From Streptomyces specialis (GTDB taxonomy: Bacteria > Actinomycetota > Actinomycetes > Streptomycetales > Streptomycetaceae): a DNA stretch of 64,000 nt. Position numbers and translations under genes: made by a program. The stretch spans positions 1 to 64,000 of the forward strand of contig NZ_LN929759.1 in the NCBI RefSeq assembly GCF_001493375.1, given 5' to 3'. Below are positions 1 through 9,161 of the stretch, in pieces (within the stretch, counting starts at the first letter, position 1; each line of letters starts with the position of its first letter). The notes beneath the pieces were generated by a model, which saw only the letters and a list, made by a program, of their open reading frames with translations, searched no databases and had not been told where the DNA came from.

Positions 1-113
1 CACGCTGGATCTCTCGGCGTGGTGGAGTCGCATGTTCTTCTAAGGACCGCCCAACACCCCAGTCCTCCAGCGAGCGTCAGAGGTGTAGGGTGAGAGGTGT
101 ATAAGAGACGGCC
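1..113. other. Library-adapter debris at contig edge
   Basis: No gene is visible. Positions 73-110 carry two degraded copies of the right half of the Nextera read-1 adapter: a GCGTCAGA-like piece at about 74-82 and GTGTATAAGAGAC at 98-109, close to the Tn5 mosaic end AGATGTGTATAAGAGACAG. The stretch near 9-35 weakly resembles the complement of the P5 primer. I read this as sequencing-library sequence that survived assembly, not as genomic DNA or a natural transposon end. Confidence 0.75.
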
Positions 114-187
114 GCAGCACGGAACGCCCCCCGCCCCCGCCGGCCCGGGGGGCGGACCGGCGGGGGAGGGGGGCGTTCCGTGCTGCG
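113..187. repeat. 31-bp near-perfect inverted repeat next to adapter
   Basis: The arms 113-143 and 157-187 are complementary at 30 of 31 positions and flank a 13-base GC loop. The right arm contains the GTG start of the AraC gene. A stem this long directly beside adapter sequence fits a fold-back of the end of a library fragment. The right arm is probably genomic and the left arm its artefactual copy. A genuine hairpin over the start codon cannot be excluded. Confidence 0.7.
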
Positions 188-1196
188 CGAGGTGTTCGAC
201 ACCGATCGGCTGGCACCGGACGAACGCTGGGACGCCTGGTACGAGTTGACGCGCGGCGTCGTCATGCCCACCGTGCTGTCCTGCGAGCGGAGGGACAGGT
301 TCAGGGCGTCGGCGCGGGTCCTCGAACTCGGCTCGGCGAACGTCAACCGCATGAGCTACGCCTCGCTGCGGGCGGAGCGCACCCCGGCCACGATCCGCCG
401 TTCCGACCCCGAGCTGTTCGTCGTGGGCCTGATGCTGCGCGGACGGCACACCGTCGCCCAGTCCGGCCGCGAAGCCACGTTGTGGCCCTACGACTTGACG
501 CTGCTGTCCTCGTCCCGGCCGTACGACACCCGGATCTCGTCCGACGGCGGCCAGGCCGCCACCGTGTCGGCCCATGTGCCGCGGTCCGCCCTGCCGCTGT
601 CCGCGCGGGCGGCGGAACGGCTGGTCGCGACGCGGCTGTCCGGCCGCGAGGGCATCGGCGCGCTGCTCGCCCAGTTCCTCACCGGGCTGGCGACCGACCC
701 GCGCCCGTGCCGGCCCGCCGACGCGCTGCGGCTGGGCACGGTGCTGACCGATCTGGTCGGCGCGTGGCTGGCCCACCACGCGGAGGCGCACACCTCCCTG
801 CCGGCCGAGTCCCGGCAGCGCGTGCTGTTCCTGCGCGTCCAGGGGTTCGTCCGCCGGCACTTGAGCGACCCCGGGCTGTCGCCCGCCGTGATCGCCGCCG
901 CCCACCACATCTCCGTCCGTTACCTGCACCGGCTCTTCCAGCAGCATCAGCTCAGCGTGCAGGCGTGGATCCGCGGCCAGCGCCTCGACGGCAGCCGCCG
1001 CGACCTGGCCGACCCCGCCCTCGCGGCGGTCCGGGTCGGCGAGATCGCGCGGCGCTGGGGCTTCAGCGACGCCTCCGCGTTCAGCCGCGCGTTCCGCGCC
1101 GCCTACGGCGTTCCGCCGGGCGAGTACCGCGGATCCGTTCAGATGTCGGTGCCGCCGCCGGGCAGCAGGTCGTCCTCGGTGATGTACGAGCAGTAG
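180..1196 (+). CDS. AraC-family transcriptional regulator
   Basis: A 338-residue DNA-binding regulator. Residues about 20-190 resemble the AraC-binding-like N-terminal domain found in many actinobacterial members. Residues about 235-320 hold the paired helix-turn-helix of the family, with the hallmark second-helix stretch IARRWGFSDASAFSRAFR and the closing GVPPGEYR. The GTG start lies in the right arm of the 113-187 inverted repeat, with a purine-rich GGAGGGGGG stretch upstream. Because adapter sequence begins just before it, the true start could lie upstream and be lost. The 3' end overlaps the convergent gene by 58 bases. The ligand is unknown and no target gene is visible on the left. Confidence 0.85.
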   Translation: MLREVFDTDRLAPDERWDAWYELTRGVVMPTVLSCERRDRFRASARVLELGSANVNRMSYASLRAERTPATIRRSDPELFVVGLMLRGRHTVAQSGREATLWPYDLTLLSSSRPYDTRISSDGGQAATVSAHVPRSALPLSARAAERLVATRLSGREGIGALLAQFLTGLATDPRPCRPADALRLGTVLTDLVGAWLAHHAEAHTSLPAESRQRVLFLRVQGFVRRHLSDPGLSPAVIAAAHHISVRYLHRLFQQHQLSVQAWIRGQRLDGSRRDLADPALAAVRVGEIARRWGFSDASAFSRAFRAAYGVPPGEYRGSVQMSVPPPGSRSSSVMYEQ

Positions 1197-2689
1197 GTGT
1201 AGATGTAGTCGGGCTCGAACGTGTCGGCCTCGACCAGCGGGCTGGTCGCCTGCCCGGGGGACTGGTGGAGGAACCAGTAGTCACCGACCGGGAGTTCGAG
1301 CGTGGTGCTCGGGTAGTCGATGCCGCTGTCCGCGCACGCGCTGTCGCCGGGGTCGGCCGGGTAGAGGGAGCAGCCGTCGCACGCCCCGACCCGTTCCGAG
1401 CCGGTGCGCGGGCCGGTGTAGAGCAACTCCAGCTCGTACGGGGAGTCGTTGAACACCTCGACCGTGATCGTCGGGCCGCTCGCCGAGCCGGGGTCCGGGG
1501 GCAGCTCGGCCCCGGCGGCGGGCATGTGCTCCGCGATGCGGGCGGCGATCAGGATGTCCCCGGCCCGGTCCACGCGTTGGTGGCCGGGGTGTTCGTCGAC
1601 GAGTTCGGTCAGCGTCTCCCCGGCGTCGGTGAAGGCGCCCGCCAGGAAGCGGTCGGTGCCGCACTGGTACAGCCCCTCGGGCACGGGCTCCTGGCCCTCG
1701 GCGGCCATCCGCGAGAACGCCTCGCCCGGCAGCGCGCCGAGCAGCTCGTTGAGTGACCGCAGCCGCTCCAGCGCCTCGCAGGGCGCCTCCTCCGCCAGCG
1801 CCCCGATCGCGGCGCGCTGCCGTTCGCCCAGCTCGTCCGGCAGCCCGGTCGCGTACGCCGAGTCCGCGTGGTCCGCGAGCAGTTCGGTCAGCGGCGCCTC
1901 GGCCGCCGCCACCCCGGACCCGTCGGCGCGCAGCAGCCCGCAGCCGTGCAGCGGCTCGGGCAGCGCCTCGACGGCGCGCTCCGCCAGCCGGTCGGCCTCG
2001 CTGTCGTCGAACTCGCCGGGCAACTCCCGGAAGAACCGCAGCGGATCGAGCACGGCACACGGGTCGTCCGCCGAACCTCCGCCGGTGGCCCGCCGGTAGA
2101 GGTCGTCCACGTGGTCCGGCACCGTGCCGGCCGCGTCGGTCTCCGGATGGTCGGCCCGCACGGCGAGGTACTCGGTGAGCGCCGAGCGGTAGGAGTCCTC
2201 GGCCACCGTGAACGGCTCCCCGGCCGCCCGCCCCACCAACGCGTCGGCGGCGACGAGGCGTTCGGTGAGGTCGTCCTCCAGCGCCTGCTCGCGGGCGCGG
2301 CCGAAGAACACGCCGGCCGTGGCGGGCCCCGCCAGCAGCAGCACCCCGGCGGTCAGCGGCAGCCACGGCCCCCGCCCCGCGACGGGGGCGGGCCCAGCCA
2401 GCCGCCACCCGTCCAGCGCGGTCAGCACCAGCCACCCCGCGTACAGCACGGGCCAGAGCCCGGGTATGCCGTCGGCCTCGACGGGCAGCGCGGCCCGCAG
2501 CAGCGCCCCGGTGGCGATCCAGCTCGGGATCGCCCGCCGCCACCGCCGCAGGTACAGGTAACCGGCGCCCACGCCACTGAGGTTGAGCAGCGCGGCGGTC
2601 GCCGCGACCCGCGGGTCGCGCGGCAGGCCGGCGGTCGGCGGACGCGTGGGCGGCGGCGGGATCGGTCTGCCGAAACCGGGGACGGTCAC
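1139..2689 (-). CDS. Membrane protein of unknown function
   Basis: A 516-residue protein that I do not recognise as a named family. The N-terminal half has a Pro-rich cytosolic start, a stretch GVGAGYLYLRRWRRA that recalls small TM2-type modules, and about three to four hydrophobic segments within residues 30-135. The remaining 380 residues are acidic and probably extracytoplasmic. They hold several Cys pairs, including a CDGC motif near the C terminus, which suggests disulfides. I chose the GTG at 2689 because GGAGA lies seven bases upstream; an in-frame start at 2767 would add an unlikely Pro/Arg-rich leader. It ends inside the convergent AraC gene. Confidence 0.75.
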   Translation of the reverse strand: MTVPGFGRPIPPPPTRPPTAGLPRDPRVAATAALLNLSGVGAGYLYLRRWRRAIPSWIATGALLRAALPVEADGIPGLWPVLYAGWLVLTALDGWRLAGPAPVAGRGPWLPLTAGVLLLAGPATAGVFFGRAREQALEDDLTERLVAADALVGRAAGEPFTVAEDSYRSALTEYLAVRADHPETDAAGTVPDHVDDLYRRATGGGSADDPCAVLDPLRFFRELPGEFDDSEADRLAERAVEALPEPLHGCGLLRADGSGVAAAEAPLTELLADHADSAYATGLPDELGERQRAAIGALAEEAPCEALERLRSLNELLGALPGEAFSRMAAEGQEPVPEGLYQCGTDRFLAGAFTDAGETLTELVDEHPGHQRVDRAGDILIAARIAEHMPAAGAELPPDPGSASGPTITVEVFNDSPYELELLYTGPRTGSERVGACDGCSLYPADPGDSACADSGIDYPSTTLELPVGDYWFLHQSPGQATSPLVEADTFEPDYIYTYCSYITEDDLLPGGGTDI

Positions 2690-2761
2690 GTCGGGTCTCC
2701 TCGCGGGCGGGAAGGCGAAGCGGGAAGGCGGAGACGGGAAAGGCGGGAGCGCGCACCGGCC

Positions 2762-2778
2762 GTCCACATCCTGTGGAC
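2762..2778. promoter_or_regulatory. Candidate operator upstream of the membrane protein
   Basis: The inverted repeat GTCCACA-TCC-TGTGGAC is perfect over 7-bp arms. It lies 73 bases upstream of the chosen start of the leftward membrane-protein gene, in the right place for a promoter operator. No cognate regulator is identified. Confidence 0.35.
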
Positions 2779-2812
2779 AGTAGTCTTCCCCGCCGCGCCC
2801 CCGCCCGTCACC

Positions 2813-2832
2813 CCTTCCCGGGCCCGGGAAGG
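2813..2832. terminator. Palindromic terminator of the siderophore operon
   Basis: CCTTCCCGGGCCCGGGAAGG is a perfect 20-base palindrome eight bases past the stop of the leftward substrate-binding protein gene. It would form a strong GC hairpin without a U tract, as is common in Streptomyces. It separates the iron operon from the promoter of the next leftward gene. Confidence 0.55.
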
Positions 2833-2839
2833 AGCCGCC

Positions 2840-3805
2840 TCACTCGGCGGCCAGGTAGCCCTCCAGCTCGTCGAGGATCTGCTCGGCGGCCGTGTAGCCG
2901 ATGCCGAGGAACCAGAGCTGGTCGTCCACGTGGAAGGCGCGGTCGTTCTGGACGGCCGTCAGGTCGTCCCACAGGGGGCCGCCGACCGCTTCCTGCTCGC
3001 CGGACGCGTCGGCGGCGCCGTAGGAGGTGTAGAAGATGACGTCACCGTCGGCCTGGTCGACCTGCTCGGGGCTGACCTCGACCGCGAAGCCGTCCTCGGC
3101 CTCGTCCGCGATGGCGGGACGGCCGAGGCCGACGTCCTCCAGGATGGTGCCGATGTAGTTCTCGCGGCCGTAGAGCCGGGTGTTGCCGCCCTCGATGAAG
3201 CGCAGCATGCTCACCTCGGTGTCCGCCGCGACCTCCGCGCCGCCGATGGCCTCGGTCACCTCGGCGACGTGCGCCTCGTACTCGGCGACGACGGCCTCGG
3301 CCTCCTCCGTCTTGTTCAGCGCGTCGGCGTGCACCAGGAAGTTCTCCTTCCAGGGCGCGCCCACGGTCTCGGTGAAGACGGTCGGGGCGATCGCGGACAG
3401 CTCGTCGTAGCGCTGCTCGTCGCGGACCTTGCTGCCGATGATGAGGTCGGGGTCCAGCTCGTTGATCGCCTCCAGGTTGGGGGCGGCGATCTGGCCGACG
3501 TTCTCGATGCCGGCCAACTGGTCCTCGGGCAGGTAGGTGAGGAACTCGGCGTTGACGTCCGCCTGGACGGCGCCGACCGGGGTGACGCCCAGCGTGATCA
3601 GGCTGTCCAGCTCCGCCGTGTCCAGGACCACGACGCGCTGCGGGTTCTCGGGCACCTCGACCGGGCCCATCGCCGTCTCGACGGTTCTGGTGCCTCCGTC
3701 GCCGGATCCGTCGTTGGCGTCGGAGGAGTCGTCGCTGCTGCAGGCGCCGAGGCCGAGGGTGGTGGCCAGCGCGACGGCGATGGCGGCGGTGATGCGGCGG
3801 TTCAT
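2840..3805 (-). CDS. Iron-siderophore ABC transporter substrate-binding lipoprotein
   Basis: A 321-residue FecB/FepB-type (cluster A-II) periplasmic-binding-fold protein. It starts with a type II signal peptide ending in the lipobox LGAC (Cys at about residue 21), so it is lipid-anchored outside the membrane. A low-complexity Ser/Asp linker follows, then the family core with [19 protein letters not shown] and LDPDLIIG. It is the last gene of a leftward uptake operon. Its ATG overlaps the stop of the ATPase gene (ATGA). The order permease-permease-ATPase-binding protein is that of ferric-siderophore (cch-like) uptake systems. The siderophore itself cannot be told from sequence. Confidence 0.93.
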   Translation of the reverse strand: MNRRITAAIAVALATTLGLGACSSDDSSDANDGSGDGGTRTVETAMGPVEVPENPQRVVVLDTAELDSLITLGVTPVGAVQADVNAEFLTYLPEDQLAGIENVGQIAAPNLEAINELDPDLIIGSKVRDEQRYDELSAIAPTVFTETVGAPWKENFLVHADALNKTEEAEAVVAEYEAHVAEVTEAIGGAEVAADTEVSMLRFIEGGNTRLYGRENYIGTILEDVGLGRPAIADEAEDGFAVEVSPEQVDQADGDVIFYTSYGAADASGEQEAVGGPLWDDLTAVQNDRAFHVDDQLWFLGIGYTAAEQILDELEGYLAAE

Positions 3806-4647
3806 GTGATGGGTGCCTTTCTCATGTGCGAGGTGCCCGCGGAACGCGGGCCGGGGACAGGTGCGCCGGGGACGACGAGCGGGGAGCCGGTGACCGGGTC
3901 GGGGATGACGATCGCCTCCAGGCCGAACACCTCGTGGACCAGTTCGGCGGTGACGACGTCGTCGGGTCGTCCGGCGGCGACGATGCGGCCGGCCTTCATG
4001 GCGACCAAGTAGTCGGCGTACCGCGCGGCTTGGTTCAAGTCGTGCAGCACGGTGACGACGGTCCGCTCCAACTGGCGGACCAGGTTCAGGACTTCGACCT
4101 GATGGGCGATGTCGAGGAACGTGGTGGGCTCGTCCAGCAGCAGCAGGTCCGTGTCCTGTGCCAGCGCCATCGCGATCCACACCCGCTGCCGCTGGCCGCC
4201 CGACAGCGCGTCGACCGGCCGGTCCGCCAGCGCGGTGACGTCTGTCAGCGCCATCGCCCCGGTCACCGCCCGTTCGTCGGCCTCGGACCACTGCTGCCAC
4301 CACCGTTGGTGCGGCTGCCGCCCGCGCGAGACCAGATCGGTGACGGTGATCGCCTCGGGCGCCACCGGCGACTGCGGCAGCAGCCCGAGCGTCTGCGCGA
4401 TCCGCCGGGTCGGCACCCGCGACAGCTCCTGCCCGTCGAGCAGCACCGCGCCGCCGCGCGGCTTCAGCAGCCGGCCCATGGCGCGCAACGTGGTCGACTT
4501 GCCGCAGGCGTTGGGCCCGACGATGACGGTCACCTCGCCGTCCGGGATGTCCAGGTTCAGCCCCTCGACGACGGCGGCGCGGGACTCGTCGTAACCCAGC
4601 GTCAGATCGCGGGCGCTGAGCCGGTGATGCTGCCGTTGGTCGTTCAC
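3802..4647 (-). CDS. Iron-siderophore ABC transporter ATP-binding protein
   Basis: A 281-residue FepC-type ATPase that energises siderophore import. Walker A is GPNACGKST (near residue 40), with Ala in place of the more usual Gly. The Q-loop lies in LGLLPQSP, the signature is LSGGQRQR, Walker B is LLLLDEPT, and the H-loop is in VLHDLNQA. The GTG start overlaps the upstream permease stop by four bases (GTGA), and its stop overlaps the next ATG, so the operon is tightly coupled in translation. Confidence 0.95.
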   Translation of the reverse strand: MNDQRQHHRLSARDLTLGYDESRAAVVEGLNLDIPDGEVTVIVGPNACGKSTTLRAMGRLLKPRGGAVLLDGQELSRVPTRRIAQTLGLLPQSPVAPEAITVTDLVSRGRQPHQRWWQQWSEADERAVTGAMALTDVTALADRPVDALSGGQRQRVWIAMALAQDTDLLLLDEPTTFLDIAHQVEVLNLVRQLERTVVTVLHDLNQAARYADYLVAMKAGRIVAAGRPDDVVTAELVHEVFGLEAIVIPDPVTGSPLVVPGAPVPGPRSAGTSHMRKAPIT

Positions 4648-5717
4648 GCGCGGCCTCCACTGCGGGTGTTGACGATGAGCCAGAGCAGGTACGGAGCGCC
4701 GATCGCCGCCGTGACGACGCCGACGGGCAGCTCGGTGGGGGAGAACAGCACCCGCGCCGGCACATCGGCCAGAACGGTGATGAGCGCGCCCGCGAGCGCC
4801 GAGCAGAGCAGCGGGATCTGCGCGGTACGGGTCAGGCGGCGGGCGATCTGCGGCGCCAGCAGCGCCACGAAGTCCACGGGCCCGGCGGCGCCGGTCGCCA
4901 GCGCGGCGAGCAGCACGCCGAGGGTGGCCAGCGCCAGCCGGACCGGCCCGAGCCGGACACCGAGCGCGGTGGCCGTGTCGTCGTCCAGCACGACGGTCCG
5001 CTGCGCGCGGGCGGCCCAGAGCACGGCGGGCAGCAGGAGCAGCAGCGCCCAGGCGAGCGGCTCGGCCTCCTGGTAGCCGCGCCCGTTGAGCGAGCCGGTC
5101 ATCCACACGGCGGCCTGCTGGGCGACCTGGAAGTCGGCCTTGGTGATGAACAGTTGGGTCAGGGAGCGGAGCGCGACGGCGAAGCCGATGCCGATCAGCA
5201 CGAACCGCACCGCGTGCAACCCGCCGCGCCACGCGAAGAGATACACCAGCCCGGCGGCCAACAGCCCGCCCCCGACCGACCAGTACGGCAGAACGGTCGC
5301 GGACCCGACGCCGTACGTCAGCGCGCCGACCGTCAGCGCCGAGGCGCCGTGGGTGACGCCGATGACGTCGGGGCTGGCGAGCGGGTTGCGGGCGACCGTC
5401 TGGATCAGCGCCCCGGCGACGCCCAGCGCGGCCCCGACGAGCAGCCCGACCGTCAGGCGCGGCAGCCGCAGCGTGCCGACGACGAACTCGTCGGTGGACG
5501 ACAGCCCGAACACCACGCGCACCGCCTGCTCCGGCGCGACGGTGGACTCGCCGAGGCAGAGCGCCGCCAGGCATGCCCCGGCGAGCCCGATCAGCAGCAG
5601 GCACGCGACGACGGCGGCCCGCCGGTGGACGAGGAACGACGCGGAACGCCCCCGCGCCACGGCGTACCCGGCGGGCGACTGCGCCGTCCCCGAAGGAGGA
5701 GGAGTGGTGACGGTCAC
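4644..5717 (-). CDS. Iron-siderophore ABC transporter permease (FecCD family)
   Basis: A 357-residue inner-membrane permease with the typical nine to ten hydrophobic segments of the FecCD/BtuC family. The conserved stretch [20 protein letters not shown] (residues about 97-116) and the C-terminal [21 protein letters not shown] are hallmarks. It pairs with the adjacent permease to form the heterodimeric channel. The GTG start overlaps the stop of the preceding permease (GTGA), and its own stop overlaps the ATPase start. Confidence 0.95.
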   Translation of the reverse strand: MTVTTPPPSGTAQSPAGYAVARGRSASFLVHRRAAVVACLLLIGLAGACLAALCLGESTVAPEQAVRVVFGLSSTDEFVVGTLRLPRLTVGLLVGAALGVAGALIQTVARNPLASPDVIGVTHGASALTVGALTYGVGSATVLPYWSVGGGLLAAGLVYLFAWRGGLHAVRFVLIGIGFAVALRSLTQLFITKADFQVAQQAAVWMTGSLNGRGYQEAEPLAWALLLLLPAVLWAARAQRTVVLDDDTATALGVRLGPVRLALATLGVLLAALATGAAGPVDFVALLAPQIARRLTRTAQIPLLCSALAGALITVLADVPARVLFSPTELPVGVVTAAIGAPYLLWLIVNTRSGGRA

Positions 5718-6736
5718 TGCGCGCCTCCTGTCCGGCGGACCAGATAGACCAGGAAGGGGACCCCGACCAGGGCCGTCGTCACGCCCGCCGGGACCTCGGA
5801 GGGCGGGAAGATGATCCGGCCGGCCACGTCGGACAGCAGCAGCACCACCGGGCCCAGCAGCGCCGACATCGGCAGCAGCCAGCGGTGCGAACCGCCCACC
5901 AGGGCACGCGCGATGTGCGGGACGGCCAGCCCCACGAACGCGATCGGCCCGGCCGCCGCGACGCCCACCCCGGTGAGCACCGCCGCGCCCAGGCCGCCGG
6001 TGATCCGGACCAGCGCCACGTTCTGCCCGAGGCCGCGCGCCACGTCGTCACCGAGCGCCAGCGCGTCCAGGCCCCGGGCCGCCGCGGCGACCAGGACCGT
6101 ACCGGCCAGCAGGAACGGCCAGATCTGCGCGGCGATCTCCGCGTCCCGGCCCGAGAGCGAGCCGATCTGCCAGAACCTGAACTCGTCCAGCGTCGACGCC
6201 TGCGTCGTCAGCACCCCCGCGACGACCGAGGCGAGCAGCGCGTTGATCGCGGCGCCCGCCAGGGCCAGCTTCACCGGCGTCGCGCCCTCCCGGCCGCGCG
6301 CCGAGACCGCGTACACGGCGACGGCCGCGATCCCGGCCCCGGCGAAGGCGTACCAGACGTAGCCGGCCAGGGTGTGGACCCCGGCGTAGGCGATGGCGAG
6401 GACCACGGCGACCGACGCGCCCTGGCTGACGCCGAGGATGCCGGGCTCCGCGATCGGGTTGCGGGTCAGGCCCTGCATCACCGCGCCCGCCATCCCGAGC
6501 GCCGCGCCGACCATCAGCCCGATCAGCGTGCGCGGCAGCCGCAGTTCGGTCACGACCTCCGCGTCCGGCCCGGCGCTGTCGCCGAACAGCGCCCGCCACA
6601 CCTCGTCCGGCGCGACGGAACGGCTGCCCACGGCCAGGCTCAGCAGCACGGCCAGGCCCACGCCCAACGCCGTGGCGGTCACCGGACCGATCCGCGAACG
6701 GGCGCGCGGGCGCGGCGGAGTCTCAACTGCTTGCAT
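5714..6736 (-). CDS. Iron-siderophore ABC transporter permease (FecCD family)
   Basis: First gene of the siderophore uptake operon and partner of the downstream permease. Family marks include [20 protein letters not shown] and, near the C terminus, [22 protein letters not shown]. The ATG at 6736 gives 340 residues, the usual length, starting just before an Arg/Pro-rich cytosolic tail. A TTG at 6778 in the same frame would add 14 residues and cannot be excluded. The start follows a near-consensus iron box at 6791-6809. Confidence 0.93.
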   Translation of the reverse strand: MQAVETPPRPRARSRIGPVTATALGVGLAVLLSLAVGSRSVAPDEVWRALFGDSAGPDAEVVTELRLPRTLIGLMVGAALGMAGAVMQGLTRNPIAEPGILGVSQGASVAVVLAIAYAGVHTLAGYVWYAFAGAGIAAVAVYAVSARGREGATPVKLALAGAAINALLASVVAGVLTTQASTLDEFRFWQIGSLSGRDAEIAAQIWPFLLAGTVLVAAAARGLDALALGDDVARGLGQNVALVRITGGLGAAVLTGVGVAAAGPIAFVGLAVPHIARALVGGSHRWLLPMSALLGPVVLLLSDVAGRIIFPPSEVPAGVTTALVGVPFLVYLVRRTGGAQ

Positions 6737-6790
6737 CCTGCGGGTCCCCGAGGTCGAGCGGGCATGGACGGGCGACAACTGACGGCCGAG

Positions 6791-6809
6791 TTAGGTTAGG
6801 CGATCCTAA
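6791..6809. promoter_or_regulatory. Iron box (DtxR/IdeR/DmdR1 operator)
   Basis: TTAGGTTAGGCGATCCTAA matches 17 of 19 positions of the known IdeR/DmdR consensus TTAGGTTAGGCTAACCTAA. It lies 55 bases before the first permease gene on the left and 33 bases before the HAD gene on the right, so it could affect both. A DmdR1-type regulator is encoded at 37768-38460. The expected behaviour is repression of siderophore uptake when ferrous iron is plentiful. Confidence 0.85.
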
Positions 6810-6841
6810 CCAGACGGATGTGCTGGAGGCACAATAGCGGC

Positions 6842-7489
6842 ATGCCGCCTTCTCCGCAGACCCTTCCGCGAACGCCCGCCCCCACCGTGGGATTCGACCT
6901 CGACATGACCCTCATCGACTCACGGCCCGGCATCAAGGCGGCCTACGAGGCGCTCTCCGCGGAGACCGGGGTCCACGTGGACGCCGACCTGGCCATCACC
7001 CGCCTCGGGCCGCCGCTGGAGGAGGAACTCGCCCACTGGTTCCCCGCCGCCGACATCCCGGCGGCCGGCGACCGGTACCGCGCGCTGTACGTGACCCACG
7101 CCGTCCGCGCCATCGAGGCCATGCCCGGCGCGGCCGACGCCATCGACGCCGTGCGCCGCCGAGGCGGCCGGGCCATCGTCGTGACCGCCAAGTACGAGCA
7201 GAACGCCAAGCTGCACGTCGAACACCTCGGCCTCGCGCCGGACGCCGTCATCGGCTCGCTGTGGGCCGAGGCCAAGGCCGAGGCGCTGCGCGCCCACGAC
7301 GCGGCCGTCTACGTCGGGGACCACACCGGCGACGTGCGCGGCGCGCGGGCCGCCGGCGCGCTGTCGGTCGCCGTGCCGACCGGCCCGTGCTCCGAGGCGG
7401 AGCTGCGCGACGCGGGCGCCGATGTGGTGCTGCCCGACCTCACCGGTTTCCCGGCCTGGTTCGACGGCTACCTGGCCGAACGCGCCTGA
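6842..7489 (+). CDS. HAD-superfamily hydrolase (phosphatase-like)
   Basis: A 215-residue HAD phosphohydrolase resembling phosphoglycolate-phosphatase types. Motif I is DLDMTLID with both Asp residues and the Thr. Motif II lies in VVTAK, followed by a conserved Lys region, and motif IV is GDHTGD. A helical cap sits between motifs I and II (residues about 25-85). I took the ATG at 6842 because the protein then begins a short distance before the HAD core; an ATG at 6818 is possible. The substrate is unknown. It is divergent from the iron operon across the iron box. Confidence 0.85.
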   Translation: MPPSPQTLPRTPAPTVGFDLDMTLIDSRPGIKAAYEALSAETGVHVDADLAITRLGPPLEEELAHWFPAADIPAAGDRYRALYVTHAVRAIEAMPGAADAIDAVRRRGGRAIVVTAKYEQNAKLHVEHLGLAPDAVIGSLWAEAKAEALRAHDAAVYVGDHTGDVRGARAAGALSVAVPTGPCSEAELRDAGADVVLPDLTGFPAWFDGYLAERA

Positions 7490-7719
7490 GCCGCCCGGTC
7501 GGCCCGCCGCTGGTGCCCGATCGACCGGACCAGCCCGGCACCGGCGATCAGGAACCCGACACCCATCAGCATCGACACCACGTACGCCGCCGTCGGCAGC
7601 GGGTCCGCCCCGATGAACAGCGGGATCACCGTGATCAGCGTCGCGACCGCGCCGACGGCGAAGACGACGCCACCCACGCGCACCAGCACGTCTCCCGGCC
7701 TGCTTCCGTTTCCACTCAC
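7468..7719 (-). CDS. Small two-helix membrane protein
   Basis: An 83-residue protein with two hydrophobic helices (about residues 13-35 and 42-64) followed by an Arg-rich tail, so probably an inner-membrane protein with a cytosolic C terminus. I chose the GTG at 7719, which gives an N terminus leading directly into the first helix; an ATG at 7743 is also possible. It resembles a conserved actinobacterial hypothetical protein but has no known function. Its end overlaps the convergent HAD gene by 22 bases. Confidence 0.7.
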   Translation of the reverse strand: MSGNGSRPGDVLVRVGGVVFAVGAVATLITVIPLFIGADPLPTAAYVVSMLMGVGFLIAGAGLVRSIGHQRRADRAAQARSAR

Positions 7720-7886
7720 CCGTCCAGGGTCGCACCCGCGCATACTCGCCGTGACCCGGGGGCAGTGATCCTCCGAAACGGCCCGGCGGCATCTTGTCAC
7801 CGGGCCGGGGGCGATTAGCCTGGGAGGTGGCGGGTCCGGCTGCGGCCCGCCCCATTGTTGTGGAACGAGTGCGAGGACGAGGACAC

Positions 7887-8270
7887 GTGCCTACCGGCAA
7901 GGTCAAGTGGTTCAACAGCGAGAAGGGCTTCGGCTTCCTCTCCCGCGACGACGGCGGCGATGTCTTCGTGCACTCCTCCGCGTTGCCCAGCGGCGTGGAC
8001 GTCCTGAAGCCCGGTCAGCGCGTCGAGTTCGGCGTCGTCGCCGGCCAGCGCGGGGACCAGGCCCTGTCGGTCACGCTGCTGGACCCCGTGCCCTCCGTCG
8101 CCGCCGCGCAGCGGCGCAAGCCGGACGAGCTGGCCTCCATCGTCCAGGACCTCACCACGCTTCTGGACGGCGTCTCCCAGCAGCTCGAACGCGGCCGGTA
8201 CCCCGACCGGCAGAACGGCCGGAAGATCGCCGGCATGCTCCGCGCCGTCGCGGACCAGCTAGACGTCTGA
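7887..8270 (+). CDS. Cold-shock domain protein with C-terminal extension
   Basis: A 127-residue protein. Residues 1-65 form a cold-shock OB-fold domain that binds single-stranded RNA or DNA: the N terminus [15 protein letters not shown] contains RNP1 and VFVHSS is RNP2. Unlike the usual 67-residue Csp, it carries a helical tail of about 60 residues ([21 protein letters not shown]) of unknown role. Start is GTG with a GAGGAC stretch just upstream. From memory it corresponds to the SCO4325-type protein found beside mqnD in streptomycetes. It ends in a 12-base convergent overlap with mqnD. Confidence 0.92.
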   Translation: MPTGKVKWFNSEKGFGFLSRDDGGDVFVHSSALPSGVDVLKPGQRVEFGVVAGQRGDQALSVTLLDPVPSVAAAQRRKPDELASIVQDLTTLLDGVSQQLERGRYPDRQNGRKIAGMLRAVADQLDV

Positions 8271-9161
8271 CGGCCGCAGCCGTTCCTCCGGCACGCGCGG
8301 CACCAGTCCCTCGTCGGCCGCGCGGGTCAGCAGCTCCCGCACCGCCGCGTAGCCGGCCTCGCCCAGCTCGGCGGTGAACTCGTTGACGTACAGCCCGATA
8401 TGGGCGTCCGCCACCGCCGGGTCCATCTCCTGCGCGTGCCGCAGCACGTAGTCCTGGCTCGCCGCCGGATCGGCCCACGCGTGGCGCACCGACGCCCTGA
8501 TGGCGGCGGTCACCTGCCGCAGCCGCTCCGCCCCCAGCGACCGCTTGGCGATGATCGCGCCCAGCGGGATGGGGTGCCCGGTCGTCTCCTCCCAGAACTC
8601 CCCCATGTCCGCGAGCTGATGGAGCCCGAAGCGCGGGTAGGTGAACCGCGCCTCGTGGATCACCAGGCCCGCGTCCACCCGCCCGTCGCGCACGGCGGGC
8701 ATGATCTCGTGGAACGGCATCACCCGCACCTCGCCGATCCCGCCCGGCACCCGGGCCGCCGCCCACAGCCTGAACAGCAGGTAGGCGGTGGACCGTTCAC
8801 CGGGGACCGCGACGCTCTTGCCCGCCAGCGAGGCCGGCTCCATCGGGCCCGGCGCCAGCACCAGCGGCCCGCAGCCGCGCCCGAGCGCCCCGCCGCAGGG
8901 CAGCAGCGTGTACGTGTCGAGGACCCACGGCAGCACCGCGTAGGACACCTTGAGGAGGTCGCCCTCGCCGCGCTCGGCCAGCCCGTTGGTGATGTCGATG
9001 TCCGCGAACGTCACCTCCGGGGCGGGCGCGTCCGGCACCAGGCCGTGGGCCCAGGCGTGGAAGACGAACGTGTCGTTGGGGCAGGGCGAGTACGCGATGC
9101 TCAGGGGCGGCCCGGACTCCCGCCGCGCGTCGCGTCCCTCACGGTCTCCTGCGTCGGCCAC
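8259..9161 (-). CDS. mqnD: 1,4-dihydroxy-6-naphthoate synthase
   Basis: A 300-residue enzyme of the futalosine menaquinone pathway. It converts cyclic de-hypoxanthine futalosine to 1,4-dihydroxy-6-naphthoate. It has a periplasmic-binding-protein-like fold, with the hallmark [17 protein letters not shown] near the N terminus and the conserved [17 protein letters not shown]. The GTG start at 9161 lies 61 bases inside mqnB, so the two are translated from one leftward message. From memory this pair matches SCO4326/SCO4327. mqnA and mqnC are not in the window. Confidence 0.95.
   Translation of the reverse strand: MADAGDREGRDARRESGPPLSIAYSPCPNDTFVFHAWAHGLVPDAPAPEVTFADIDITNGLAERGEGDLLKVSYAVLPWVLDTYTLLPCGGALGRGCGPLVLAPGPMEPASLAGKSVAVPGERSTAYLLFRLWAAARVPGGIGEVRVMPFHEIMPAVRDGRVDAGLVIHEARFTYPRFGLHQLADMGEFWEETTGHPIPLGAIIAKRSLGAERLRQVTAAIRASVRHAWADPAASQDYVLRHAQEMDPAVADAHIGLYVNEFTAELGEAGYAAVRELLTRAADEGLVPRVPEERLRPSDV

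Noticed and set aside
1868-4012. 714-codon rightward frame across two leftward genes
   Set aside because: Shadow of the membrane-protein and binding-protein genes, which have signal peptides, motifs and correct starts.
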